Source of the DNA: Burkholderiaceae bacterium
GTDB lineage: Bacteria > Pseudomonadota > Gammaproteobacteria > Burkholderiales > Burkholderiaceae_E
Length of the DNA stretch: 64,000 bases
Direction of reading: 5' to 3'
Assembly (NCBI GenBank): GCA_016710525.1
Contig: JADJVQ010000007.1
Span: 1-64,000 of the forward strand
Position numbers and translations under genes: made by a program. The first letter of the stretch is position 1; each line of letters starts with the position of its first letter. Positions 25,664 to 34,461 of this stretch are shown in pieces. The notes below the pieces were generated by a model that was given only the letters and a program-made list of their open reading frames with translations, did not search any database and was not told where the DNA came from.

Positions 25664-27307
25664 TCATGACGGAGTCCTGGTAGTCGGCACAGCGGTTTTT
25701 TCCGGATCTGTGTCGGGAAGGGCTTGGTTCGACCAGCCTCCGCCGAGCGCGCGATACAGCGCGATCCAGGCCACCACGCGATCGCGGCGCAGGGCTGCCA
25801 GCGAGGTGTCGGCCTGCAGCGTCTGCCGACGCGCCTCTTCGAGCTCGAGCAGGCTGCCCAGGCCGCTTTGCCAGCGTGTCCGGGCGGCGGCCATCGCGTC
25901 GCGATGCGACCGCGCGGCCTGCAGCGCCTGAACCTCGCGTTGTCCGTTGCTGGCCAGGCGAACCATGGCCTGTTCGACTTCCTGGATAGCGGTGCGAACC
26001 CGGGAGCGGTAGTTGGCCAGCGCCAGGGCATGGCGCGCCTGCGCCGTCTGCACCGCCGCGGCACGCCGACCGCCATCGAACAGCGGCAGACTGATCGAGG
26101 GACCCAAAGACCAGCTCGTGGTGTTCAGCGTGACGCCATTGGCCTCGAAGCGCAGCGGGCCGATCGAGCCCATCAGCGACAGCCTCGGGTAGCGGTCGGC
26201 CATTGCAACGCCGATGTCGGCGCTGGCCGCAGCCAGTTCACGCTCGGCGGCCGTGAGATCCGGGCGTTGCGAAATCAGCTGCGCCGGCAGGGTCTCGACT
26301 CGGAACTGCCTCGGCTGCGGCAGCGCCGCGGTGCGAGCCGCGAGCTGACGGCGCAGTTCGGGCTCGTCCAGCGCAGTCAGTGCCACCAGCGCTTTGATGG
26401 CGAGCTCGCATTCGGCCTGCTGGGCCTGCAGGCGCGACGCCTGATCGGCCGATGCGGCGCGTGCCAGCGCCACCTGGCCACCCGACTGAAATCCGGCGGA
26501 AGCCGCCAGCGCGGTGATCCGTTCCGATTCGCGGCGCGAGGCCAGGTCGGCCTCGTCGATGACGACCTGGCGTTCGCAGGCGCGCAGTGTCACGTACTGG
26601 CTGGCCAGCTCGGCGGCGAGCGAAACCCGCGCGTCGTGCCATTCGGCCGCCCGCGCATCCAGGCGCGCGGCGCTGGCTTGGCGCTCGCGCAACTGGCCGC
26701 CGAACAGATCGATCTCCCAGCTCGACTGAAGCTGAAGCTGATCCTGCGTCCGCAGGATAGGCGGGCCGCCGAAGGTGATCGGTCCGCGGACGCGCGAGGC
26801 ACTGGCGTCCAGCGATGGCAGCGCCGTCGCGCCCGCGCGCACGACGGCGGCCTGGGCTTCGGCGATGCGGGTCGCCGCCTGCGCCAGCGAGGCGCTCTCG
26901 CGCTGAGCCGCTTCGATCAGCGCGGCCAGCACGGGGTCGTTGAACTGCTGCCACCAGCGGGCGAGATCGCCGGTGCTCCCCTCGTGCGGGCGCTGCGCCT
27001 GCCACTGCGTGGCGGCCGGGGCCGGTGCTGCCGTGGGCTGCGGGCCGACGGGGCGCAGACCGGCGCAGGCGGACAGCAGCCCCAGAAGTCCCAGCAGCGG
27101 CAATCGCCGCAGCAGGCCCCGCAGCGGGTCCGACGATTTCCGGCCCGTTGGGCGGCCGCGCCGCGCTTCCTCGTATTGCCCAACGAGCCGAAGGTCATGC
27201 GTGCGCTCGGATCCGGCGACCTGCCGATGGTGGGTTCCACCGGTGGCGCTCCGGCACCTGGGTCTGGCCATCGCGGCGCCATTCGTGAAGGAGGGTTCCA
27301 TCGCCAC
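25664..27307 (-). CDS. NodT-family RND outer-membrane factor lipoprotein
   Basis: The signal peptide LLRRLPLLGLLGLLSAC (lipobox cysteine near 27070) introduces a TolC-like channel with two repeats: DLARWWQQFNDPVLAALI (first) and LPAQLISQRPDLTAAEREL (second, conserved RPDL). The segment is complete to the stop overlapping the adaptor ATG. The start is uncertain: the frame is open to an ATG at 27307, but the 65 residues before the signal peptide look non-coding, and no ATG or GTG lies near the expected start. It also overlaps the C-terminal frame of the TetR gene. It forms the outer-membrane duct of the pump. Confidence 0.85.
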   Translation of the reverse strand: MAMEPSFTNGAAMARPRCRSATGGTHHRQVAGSERTHDLRLVGQYEEARRGRPTGRKSSDPLRGLLRRLPLLGLLGLLSACAGLRPVGPQPTAAPAPAATQWQAQRPHEGSTGDLARWWQQFNDPVLAALIEAAQRESASLAQAATRIAEAQAAVVRAGATALPSLDASASRVRGPITFGGPPILRTQDQLQLQSSWEIDLFGGQLRERQASAARLDARAAEWHDARVSLAAELASQYVTLRACERQVVIDEADLASRRESERITALAASAGFQSGGQVALARAASADQASRLQAQQAECELAIKALVALTALDEPELRRQLAARTAALPQPRQFRVETLPAQLISQRPDLTAAERELAAASADIGVAMADRYPRLSLMGSIGPLRFEANGVTLNTTSWSLGPSISLPLFDGGRRAAAVQTAQARHALALANYRSRVRTAIQEVEQAMVRLASNGQREVQALQAARSHRDAMAAARTRWQSGLGSLLELEEARRQTLQADTSLAALRRDRVVAWIALYRALGGGWSNQALPDTDPEKTAVPTTRTPS

Positions 27308-28155
27308 CTACCCCTTGACCAGGCGGCGCGCCCGCGTTGGTGACGGCGGACTTGTCCGGTTCGTCGGAGCCGCTCTTTGCCGGCCCGCGGCGCTGCCGTC
27401 CCGGCCGGTTCCCGGCGTCCGCCGCTTCCCGCCCCGGTTCCGGGCCCGCCTCCGCCGTCGGTTCCCGCCGCCGGCGCGACGCGCTCGCCTTCGATGATCG
27501 CGCAGGCGTAGCCTGCAAGGCGCTGCGCCAGCACGTCGATGCCGCGCGAGGCGCCCAGCACACCGGGCGCCAGGTGCCTGACTTCGTCCTGGCAGGTGAA
27601 CAGGTGCACCGCCATGCCGACCATGGCCAGCGCGGCGCGATGGACGTCTCGATCGATCCGCGCCAGCCCGAGTTCGCGCTGCAGCAGGCGCGTCAGTTCG
27701 CTGAAGCGCGGGCGCAGTTCCTGCTCGACGACCTGCTGCCAGGCCCCGGTGGGTTCGAACAGCTCGCGAAAATGCAGCTTCATCATCAGCGCGGTTTCCT
27801 GGTCGCGCTTGAGCGGTTCGAGGAAGTCGCGATAAAAGGCCTGCAGGGCCTGTTCGAGCGGCAAGGCGAGCAGATCGAGAGAATCGCCGGGCATCTGCTC
27901 GCGAACCTTGGCGCTGAAGATCTCGCGATACAGCGCCGCCTTGTCGCCGAAGTGATAACTGATGGCGGCCAGGTTGACGTTGGCCTCGCGTGCCAGCTCG
28001 CGCACCGAGGTTGCCTTGAAACCCTGCTCGGCGAACAGCCGAAGCCCGACGGCCAGCAGACGGGCCCGGGCATCGCCTTCAGGCCGCGCGCCAGCCCTGG
28101 GCTGGGCGGATGGCGCGCGCAACGCGGGCCTGACGTCGGCCTCTGGATTGCTCAT
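26917..28155 (-). CDS. TetR/AcrR family regulator of the RND operon (C-terminal frame questionable)
   Basis: Starts at the ATG at 28155. Residues about 25-85 are a TetR HTH (LLAVGLRLFAEQGFKATSV, REANVNLAAISYHFGDKAAL), followed by a CerR/DUF1956-type ligand domain up to about residue 225 (near 27480). The open frame then continues as a compositionally biased tail to 26917, overlapping the outer-membrane-factor gene in another frame by nearly 400 bp. TetR proteins of this family are about 225-245 residues, so the natural stop has probably been lost to a frameshift around 27320-27480. The palindromes at 28210-28243 are its likely operator. Confidence 0.8.
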   Translation of the reverse strand: MSNPEADVRPALRAPSAQPRAGARPEGDARARLLAVGLRLFAEQGFKATSVRELAREANVNLAAISYHFGDKAALYREIFSAKVREQMPGDSLDLLALPLEQALQAFYRDFLEPLKRDQETALMMKLHFRELFEPTGAWQQVVEQELRPRFSELTRLLQRELGLARIDRDVHRAALAMVGMAVHLFTCQDEVRHLAPGVLGASRGIDVLAQRLAGYACAIIEGERVAPAAGTDGGGGPGTGAGSGGRREPAGTAAPRAGKERLRRTGQVRRHQRGRAAWSRGRWRWNPPSRMAPRWPDPGAGAPPVEPTIGRSPDPSARMTFGSLGNTRKRGAAAQRAGNRRTRCGACCGDCRCWDFWGCCPPAPVCAPSARSPRQHRPRPPRSGRRSARTRGAPAISPAGGSSSTTPCWPR

Positions 28156-28204
28156 GAACGGTGGATTCCTGTGGTCGCCAGCGGGACACGCTATCTTACA
28201 GCGC

Positions 28205-28243
28205 GATTCAAACGATCGTTTTAAGTCAAACAAACGATTGAAT
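28205..28243. promoter_or_regulatory. TetR operator upstream of the RND operon
   Basis: Perfect 12-bp palindrome AAACGATCGTTT at 28210-28221, followed by a second half-site CAAACGATTGAAT (28231-28243). ATTCAA at 28206 and TTGAAT at 28238 form an outer inverted pair. The cluster lies between tetR and the divergent... in fact co-oriented formamidase gene, 50-90 bp before the tetR ATG, where it would repress tetR and the pump genes. Confidence 0.65.
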
Positions 28244-28287
28244 GAAATCCATCGAGCGGCAGCGACCCACCGCATCGAGCGATCAGC

Positions 28288-29400
28288 TCAATCCCGCTCG
28301 AAGATGGCTTCGGGCAGCAAGGCGCTGACCGTGACATTGGGAAGGTCGACCGCATTGCTGATCCGCAGGTCCACCGCCAGCGAGCAGATCACATAGGCCT
28401 GTTCGCGGCTGAATCCGCGCTCGCCCAGCAGCTGGATCATCTCGAGCAGGGCATTGCGCGCAGCCAGCGTCAGGTCCTCGCACTCCTGGGTGCCGTCTTC
28501 GCGGATCGGCAGTCCGGTCGTCGCCACGAAGTTGTGCGGGGCGGCCCATTGCGGCGCGGCGAACCAGCCGGGATGCGAGAACCTCGGGAATCGCATGCCG
28601 TTGCGTTTGGCCTCGCCGGGCAGCAGCCTGAAGCGCACCACGGCGGTTGCGCCGGTCTCGATGGCGGTGATGCAGCATTCGGAATCGCCCTGCGCGTAGT
28701 GCGCATCGCCCAGCGAAAACAGCGCACCGTCGACATTGACCGGGATCTGCAGCCGGGCCCCTCGGGTCAGCTGGCGAATGTCGGCATTGCCGCCATTTTC
28801 GCGCGGCGGCATGGTGCGCAGACCGGTGCTGGCGATCGGCTCGCGCGCCGGCACCGCGTCCTGCGCATCGGGCGGCAGCGCGATGCCGCCGCGACGAACG
28901 ACGTCGGCCTCGCGGGCGGTCCAGCGCACCAGCTGTTCATGCGAAGGCGCGACACCCGCAGTGCCCATGAACACCCCCTCCGGAATCCGCACTCCGGGAA
29001 TCTGCGGCGAACGCGCAAAACCATCGGCCAGACGCCAGTGCGCCAGGAAGCTTGCGTCGAACACATCGCGCAGGAATCCCGCACCTGGCCGGATCACTGT
29101 CCAGCCATGTGGCTGTGCGATCAGCTCGACGAATTCGATCTCCAGCAGGTCGCCCGGGCGCGCGCCGGCGACGAACAGCGGGCCGGTCAGAGGATGTCCC
29201 GCCTTGCGGTCGTGGCTGGCGAGATCCGCGAATGTCATGCCCGGCAGGACTTGCCCGTCAGAGGCGTCGCGGGTCTCCAACAGCACGTCCTCGCCGGGTT
29301 CGACCTCGAGCAGCGGCTCGATGTCGGGATGCCAGCGGTTGTGGCCAGTGCCCGGATCGTCGCGCAGGCGCTTGTTCCGATCGATGCGTATCGACTTCAT
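28288..29400 (-). CDS. Acetamidase/formamidase family protein
   Basis: 370 residues. The family pattern is clear: GDLLEIEFVELIAQPHGWT, HPGWFAAP, SLGDAHYAQGDSECCITAIE with the metal-binding GDxHxxQGDGE-like segment, and ARNALLEMIQLLGERGFSREQAYV near the end. Hydrolyses formamide, acetamide or a related short amide to ammonia and the acid. Cytoplasmic, no signal peptide. Upstream, a divergent 167-bp gap leads to the dienelactone hydrolase gene. No amide transporter is adjacent, so nitrogen-scavenging context is not shown. Confidence 0.88.
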   Translation of the reverse strand: MKSIRIDRNKRLRDDPGTGHNRWHPDIEPLLEVEPGEDVLLETRDASDGQVLPGMTFADLASHDRKAGHPLTGPLFVAGARPGDLLEIEFVELIAQPHGWTVIRPGAGFLRDVFDASFLAHWRLADGFARSPQIPGVRIPEGVFMGTAGVAPSHEQLVRWTAREADVVRRGGIALPPDAQDAVPAREPIASTGLRTMPPRENGGNADIRQLTRGARLQIPVNVDGALFSLGDAHYAQGDSECCITAIETGATAVVRFRLLPGEAKRNGMRFPRFSHPGWFAAPQWAAPHNFVATTGLPIREDGTQECEDLTLAARNALLEMIQLLGERGFSREQAYVICSLAVDLRISNAVDLPNVTVSALLPEAIFERD

Positions 29401-29567
29401 GGGTCAGTCCTTTCTGGACGGCAGGCGAGCCGTTGCGGTGGCGGCGAGGACAGCCTCGATCCGCGCCGGCATTCCGGCCGTGCGCAGCAGGGTCGGGGGC
29501 TTGCCGAGCCGGCTATTGTGCTGCACGCTCGCCCTTCCCCGGTCCCGGACAAAGGAGTACGCCCAGC

Positions 29568-30488
29568 ATGGAGCCCATCGCCGCTGTCGTTCCCGAGCCG
29601 CCAGCGCTCGCGCAAACCCCTATCGATCAACGCGTCTTCGATCTCTACGACGAGTACTGCCACGGCGGAATCGACCGGCGCGAATTCCTGCGCCGTGCCG
29701 GTGCGCTGACGATCGGCGGCGTCAGTGCGCTGGCCATGGCCCAGTCGCTGCTGCCGCGCTACGCCCAGGCGCAAACCATTTCCTTTACCGACACGCGCAT
29801 GAAGGCGCGCTACGTCGAGTACCCCTCGCCCGGCGGCAACTCGGGGCGCATGCGCGCCTATCTGGTCCAGCCGGCAGGCAGCGGCCCGTTTCCGGCGGTC
29901 GTGGTGTTCCACGAGAATCGCGGCCTGAACCCGTACGTCGAAGATGTGGCGCGCCGCCTGGCAGTGGCCGGTTTCCTGGCGCTCGCGCCCGACGGACTGG
30001 CGCCGGTCGGCGGCTATCCCGGCAACGACGACGATGGCCGTACGCTGCAGGCGGGCCTGGACCAGGCGAAGCTGCGCCAGGACATGGTCAACAGCGCTCG
30101 TTTCCTGAAAACCCACGCGATGAGCAGCGGCAAGCTGGGCGCCACAGGGTTCTGCTGGGGCGGCGGCATGACCAAGCAGCTGGCGGTCGCGCTGGGCACC
30201 GATCTGCAGGCCGGCGCACCTTTCTATGGCGCGGCCCCCGACGCGGCGTCGGCACGCAGCATCCGCGCGCCGATGCTGGTGCACTACGCTGAAAAAGACG
30301 ATCGCATCAATGCGATGTGGCCGGATTTCGGCGCGGCGCTGACGGCTGCCGCGGTGCCTCACCAGATGCATGTGTATCCGGGCACACAGCATGGTTTTCA
30401 CAACAATTCGACGCCGCGCTATCACGAGGCGTCGGCCGCCTTGGCCTGGGAGCGCACGCTGGCGTTCATGCGCCAGCACCTCGCCTGA
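29568..30488 (+). CDS. Tat-exported dienelactone hydrolase family protein
   Basis: 306 residues from the ATG at 29568, preceded by AAAGGAG. A twin-arginine signal is visible at about residues 39-70 (RREFLRRAGALTIGG then AQA), unusually far from the N-terminus, as in YghX-like proteins. The hydrolase has the cysteine nucleophile in GFCWGGGM, the aspartate in the KDDRIN segment and the histidine in GTQHGFHNN. It hydrolyses lactones or esters in the periplasm if the Tat signal is used. Convergent with the acyl-CoA dehydrogenase downstream. Confidence 0.88.
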   Translation: MEPIAAVVPEPPALAQTPIDQRVFDLYDEYCHGGIDRREFLRRAGALTIGGVSALAMAQSLLPRYAQAQTISFTDTRMKARYVEYPSPGGNSGRMRAYLVQPAGSGPFPAVVVFHENRGLNPYVEDVARRLAVAGFLALAPDGLAPVGGYPGNDDDGRTLQAGLDQAKLRQDMVNSARFLKTHAMSSGKLGATGFCWGGGMTKQLAVALGTDLQAGAPFYGAAPDAASARSIRAPMLVHYAEKDDRINAMWPDFGAALTAAAVPHQMHVYPGTQHGFHNNSTPRYHEASAALAWERTLAFMRQHLA

Positions 30489-30519
30489 GGCGCGCGATCG
30501 GCGTCGGCCCGATGAGCGA

Positions 30520-32874
30520 TCAGCCGATCACATCGCGCGCAATGATCTCGCGCTGGATTTCGCTGGTGCCTCCGAAGATCGTGTAGGCACGCGCGTTCAG
30601 GTAACCGGCCACCACCGGACGGGCGACATCGTCCAGGACCACGCCGCCGAGGTCCAGATGCATCGGACGCTGCGACTCCCAGACCAGCGCGTCGCTGCCC
30701 AGCAGCCGCAGGCCCAGACGGGTGACCGACTGATGGATCTCGCTCCAGCGCAGCTTCAGCAGCGAAGAGACGCTGCCCGGGTTCTGGCCGACCTGCAGCG
30801 ACGACATCACCCGCAGTTCGGTCATCTCGAGGGCGCGGATGTCGATTTCGATCGTCGAGAACGCCAGCGAGATGTCCGGATCGGACAGCACATCCGAGGC
30901 CTCGCCCGATTCGGTCGCGACCAGCCGCTGGACGCGATCGAGCGCGGCGCGCAGCCGGCCCGCCGAGATCGCGCCGCCCCGTTCGAACTCGAGCAGGTAC
31001 TTGGCAATCGTCCAGCCCTGCCCCTCGTCGCCGACCCGGCAGGAGACCGGCACTCGGACATCGTCGAAGAAGACCTGGTTGACCTCGTGGTCACCACTGG
31101 CGCTGCGGATCGGGCGCACCGTGATGCCGGGCGTTGCCATGTCGATCAGCAGGAAGCTGATGCCGTCCTGCTTGCGGGTCTCGCCTTCACCGGTACGCAC
31201 CAGCGCGAACATGCGGTTGGCCTTGTGCGCGTGCGTGGTCCAGATCTTCGAGCCGTTGATCACGTAGACGTCCTGCTCGCGGCGCGCCCGGGTGCTCAGC
31301 GACGCGAGATCCGATCCCGATCCCGGCTCGGAATAACCCTGGCACCAGTAATCGTCGCCGGCCAGGATCCGGGGCAGGTAGTGCGCCTTCTGCTCCGGGG
31401 TGCCGAAGCGCATGATGACCGGGCCGGCCATGCGCAGGCCCAGCGGCGAGAGCGGCGGCGCGCCCGCCACCGCGCACTCGGTCTCGAAGATCCAGCGCTG
31501 CGCCAGCGACCAGCCGGTGCCGCCATATTCGGATGGCCAGCCCGGAGCCACCCAGCCTTGACGATACAGCGCCTGCTGCCAGCGCAGCGCGATATCGGCC
31601 TCGGAGAACACCGACGTGTTCAGCCGCGCAGCACGGACCAGGTCCGGCGTCAGCTGCTCGGCCAGAAAGGCCCGCACCTCGTCGCGGAATCGGCCCAGGG
31701 CCGCCATCTCGGGCTGGCCATTGTCGAGCTCGATGGCGGTGCCCCCGCGTTGCCGGGTGCGCAGCTCCGCATGCCGGCGCAGATGCGATTCGGCGCCGCC
31801 GTAAGCCGCATCGAGGGCCAGCAGCCGGCGCAGATAGCGGCCCATGTTCAGCTCTTCGGTCACCCCCATCCCGCCATGCAGCTGGATCGCTTCCTCGGCC
31901 ACCCGCCGGGCCGCCGCGGCCACCTTGGCGCGTACCGCGCTGGCGGCCAGCGTGCGGGCCGTGGCGTCGCCTCGGGCGTCGGCCTGCTCGAACTGCTGGA
32001 TCGCGCCGATCGTCATCGATCGGGCTTCGTCGCAGGCCACTGACATGTCGGCCATCCGATGGCGAAGGACCTGATTGAGCGCCAGGGGCTTGCCGAACTG
32101 CTGGCGGGTGCGGGTGTATTCGACCGTGGCCGCCAGCATCGCCTGCATCGCGCCCACGGACTCGGCGCAGGCGGCGATGGCGGCACGATCGAAGGCACGC
32201 CGCACGATGGCCTCATCGGCGCCGCTCAGCAGGGCCTGCTCGTCGAGTTCAACCGACGTGAAGGTCAGCGAACAGGCACCGGCGCCATCGACGCTTTCGA
32301 AGTCCTGCGCATGCACGCCGGCGGTTCCGCGCGGAACCAGGAAGCACCTGCTGGCGCCCGCATCGTCGCGCGCGCTGACCAGCCAGGCGTCGGCGGCATC
32401 CCCGCAGGGCACGACGCTCTTCTGGCCGTCCAGTCGCCAGCCCGCGTCGGCGCGTGTCGCCCGGGTGCGCGGGCCGGCGGAACCGAAGGGCGCGCCGCGC
32501 TCGATGTCGGCCGGCACCACCAGCCGCCTGCCGCTGGCGATGTCCGGCAGCCACCGGGCCTGCTGTGCGGGGCTGGCGCCAGTGGCGATCAACTCGGCCG
32601 CCTGGACGATCGCCGCCAGGTACGGATCGGCCAGCGGACCCGCACCCAGCGCTTCGGCCAGCACGCAGGCCTCGCCCAGCGACTGTCCCAGTCCGTCGTG
32701 TTCGGGCGGCAGGGTCATCGCCAGCCAGCCGAATCCGGCCATCGCGGCCCAGCGTTCACGGCGGATATCGCCGTCCGCAGGCGCACCCTGAGCGCCGGTG
32801 GCGACTTGGGCCGCGACCCAGCGGACCGCGCTGTCGCGCAGCAGCTTCTGTTCGTCGTTCAATTGCAGATTCAT
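30520..32874 (-). CDS. Fused tandem acyl-CoA dehydrogenase
   Basis: 784 residues, two complete acyl-CoA dehydrogenase units in one chain. Unit 1 (about 1-375) has MNLQLNDEQKLLRD, TRTRQQFGKPLALNQ and EEAIQLHGGMGVTEE. Unit 2 (about 385-784) has CQGYSEPGSGSDLASL, WTTHAHKANRMFALVR and YTIFGGTSEIQREII. This is the layout of heteromeric steroid/cholate side-chain ACADs (FadE26-27 type) fused into one gene, as in mycobacterial FadE34. It would alpha,beta-dehydrogenate a bulky or long acyl-CoA using FAD. Divergent from a small hypothetical gene. Confidence 0.92.
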   Translation of the reverse strand: MNLQLNDEQKLLRDSAVRWVAAQVATGAQGAPADGDIRRERWAAMAGFGWLAMTLPPEHDGLGQSLGEACVLAEALGAGPLADPYLAAIVQAAELIATGASPAQQARWLPDIASGRRLVVPADIERGAPFGSAGPRTRATRADAGWRLDGQKSVVPCGDAADAWLVSARDDAGASRCFLVPRGTAGVHAQDFESVDGAGACSLTFTSVELDEQALLSGADEAIVRRAFDRAAIAACAESVGAMQAMLAATVEYTRTRQQFGKPLALNQVLRHRMADMSVACDEARSMTIGAIQQFEQADARGDATARTLAASAVRAKVAAAARRVAEEAIQLHGGMGVTEELNMGRYLRRLLALDAAYGGAESHLRRHAELRTRQRGGTAIELDNGQPEMAALGRFRDEVRAFLAEQLTPDLVRAARLNTSVFSEADIALRWQQALYRQGWVAPGWPSEYGGTGWSLAQRWIFETECAVAGAPPLSPLGLRMAGPVIMRFGTPEQKAHYLPRILAGDDYWCQGYSEPGSGSDLASLSTRARREQDVYVINGSKIWTTHAHKANRMFALVRTGEGETRKQDGISFLLIDMATPGITVRPIRSASGDHEVNQVFFDDVRVPVSCRVGDEGQGWTIAKYLLEFERGGAISAGRLRAALDRVQRLVATESGEASDVLSDPDISLAFSTIEIDIRALEMTELRVMSSLQVGQNPGSVSSLLKLRWSEIHQSVTRLGLRLLGSDALVWESQRPMHLDLGGVVLDDVARPVVAGYLNARAYTIFGGTSEIQREIIARDVIG

Positions 32875-32962
32875 TGTGTCATCGACTCCGTGGCGGACTT
32901 GAAGGATCAGCCTTCGCCCTCAACTGTGACAGGGACAGACAACCCATACCCGAAAGCACGTC

Positions 32963-33301
32963 ATGGCCGTCTCGAACCAGGTAACCCGCAGCAAGCATCC
33001 CCCGGTGATCTTCACCTTGGCCTACCTGCTCGAAAAACTCGAACAACTGCCCGGGCCGATCGGTGCCGATCAGCACCGCTGGGTCGTGGACCGCCTGAGC
33101 CAGGCGCTGGCGCAGGCTGAACCGGGACCTGAACTGGATGCCATGCTCGACGTGCATCCGGGCGTGGCCGAACTGTACGAGAATCTGCACTACGCGCATG
33201 CCGGCCTGTGCCGCCACCCGCTGGATTCGGCGCTGAGCGCCGAACAAAGCGCGCAGCGTCTGATCGCGCGGGTCCGCGCCGGCCAGGCCCCGCAGGCCTG
33301 A
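32963..33301 (+). CDS. Conserved small protein of unknown function
   Basis: 112 residues with a good coding bias and no signal peptide or membrane segment. The middle is an amphipathic helix-rich block (FTLAYLLEKLEQLPG, DRLSQALAQAE, ELYENLHYAHAGLC). I do not recognise a family. It is transcribed away from the acyl-CoA dehydrogenase across an 88-bp gap. Confidence 0.6.
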   Translation: MAVSNQVTRSKHPPVIFTLAYLLEKLEQLPGPIGADQHRWVVDRLSQALAQAEPGPELDAMLDVHPGVAELYENLHYAHAGLCRHPLDSALSAEQSAQRLIARVRAGQAPQA

Positions 33302-33503
33302 GGGCAGCTCCCGCGGGGCAGAGCCTTCGCGCCGGGCCGGCAGCGCACTCGCCGGCCCATTCCGAATCTTCGGTTCGTTCATCCGAGTCGATCCTGCCGC
33401 AGCGCCTCGGGCGCTCGCAATCGTCGCTTTCGACGATTCATCCGGCGGGTTCGGCGCCCGCAGACTGGGGGGCATCCCGCATCGCCCGCCCCCAAGGAAT
33501 CCC

Positions 33504-34355
33504 ATGGACGAACACATCAGCTGCCAGCTGGAAGACTCCGTGCTCACGGTCACGCTCAACCGTCCCGACAAGCTCAACGCGTATACCGCCCAGATGGGGC
33601 GCGAACTCGCCGCCGCGTTCGATCGCGCCGACCAGGACGACGCGGTGCGCGTGGTCATCGTCACCGGCGCCGGGCGCGCCTTTTGCGCGGGCGCCGACAT
33701 CTCGGGCGGCGACAACAGTTTCGGCGCGGGCGCATCGGTCATGTTCGGCGAGTCCGGCGGCCAAAAGACGCCCGGCAATTTCGTCGAGAGCATCTATCGC
33801 TGCCGCAAACCATCGATCGCCGCGATCAATGGCGCTGCGGTCGGGGTCGGAATCACCCTGACCCTGCCGATGGACATCCGGCTGGCCGCCAGCAATGCCC
33901 GCATCGGATTCGTCTTCGCCCGCCGGGGACTGGTGCCCGAAGCCGGCAGTGCCTGGTTCCTGCCACGCCTGGTCGGCCTGCAGCAGGCCTTGCGGTGGTG
34001 TTACTCCGGCCGGCTGCTCAATGCGCAGGAGGTGCTCGCGGGTGGCCTGGTCAGTGAAGTGACTGCTCCCGAGGACCTGCTGTCCAAGGCGCGCGAGATC
34101 GCCCGCGAGATCGTCGAAGAAACCGCTCCGGTCTCGATCGCCCTCACGCGCCAGCTGTTGTGGCGCTTCATGTCCGAACCCGATCCGATGCGCATCCGGG
34201 AGGTCGATGTGCCGATGTCGCGCGAACTGGGCGCGGGTCCGGATGTGACCGAAGGGGTCAAGGCCTTCCTCGAGAAGCGCAAGCCGAATTTTCCGGGCAA
34301 GGTGTCCTCCGGCATGCCCTCCGGTTATCCCTGGTGGGAGACCAAGGAGTCCTGA
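33504..34355 (+). CDS. Enoyl-CoA hydratase/isomerase family protein
   Basis: 283 residues, crotonase superfamily. Oxyanion-hole segments GAGRAFCAGADISGG (about 54-68) and INGAAVGVGITLTLP (about 110-124); a glutamate sits in RRGLVPEAGSAW at the usual catalytic place. A C-terminal tail of about 20 residues (GYPWWETKES) is longer than in typical hydratases. Catalyses syn-hydration or double-bond shift in an enoyl-CoA. The adjacent fused acyl-CoA dehydrogenase would supply that substrate. No signal for the exact substrate. A 202-bp gap upstream shows nothing notable. Confidence 0.9.
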   Translation: MDEHISCQLEDSVLTVTLNRPDKLNAYTAQMGRELAAAFDRADQDDAVRVVIVTGAGRAFCAGADISGGDNSFGAGASVMFGESGGQKTPGNFVESIYRCRKPSIAAINGAAVGVGITLTLPMDIRLAASNARIGFVFARRGLVPEAGSAWFLPRLVGLQQALRWCYSGRLLNAQEVLAGGLVSEVTAPEDLLSKAREIAREIVEETAPVSIALTRQLLWRFMSEPDPMRIREVDVPMSRELGAGPDVTEGVKAFLEKRKPNFPGKVSSGMPSGYPWWETKES

Positions 34356-34401
34356 CGCGACGATCTGCCGTGTTCCTGGCGCGCCGCGTAACATCGTAGG
34401 A

Positions 34402-34428
34402 CGCCTGCCCGTCGAACCGCGGCAGGCG
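34402..34428. terminator. Hairpin between convergent crotonase and cinA
   Basis: Perfect 8-bp arms CGCCTGCC (34402-34409) and GGCAGGCG (34421-34428) with an 11-nt loop in the convergent gap. It lacks a T run on either side, so termination efficiency is uncertain. Confidence 0.4.
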
Positions 34429-34461
34429 CCGCTCGGGTCAGCTTGGGCCAGTAGGCTCAGC

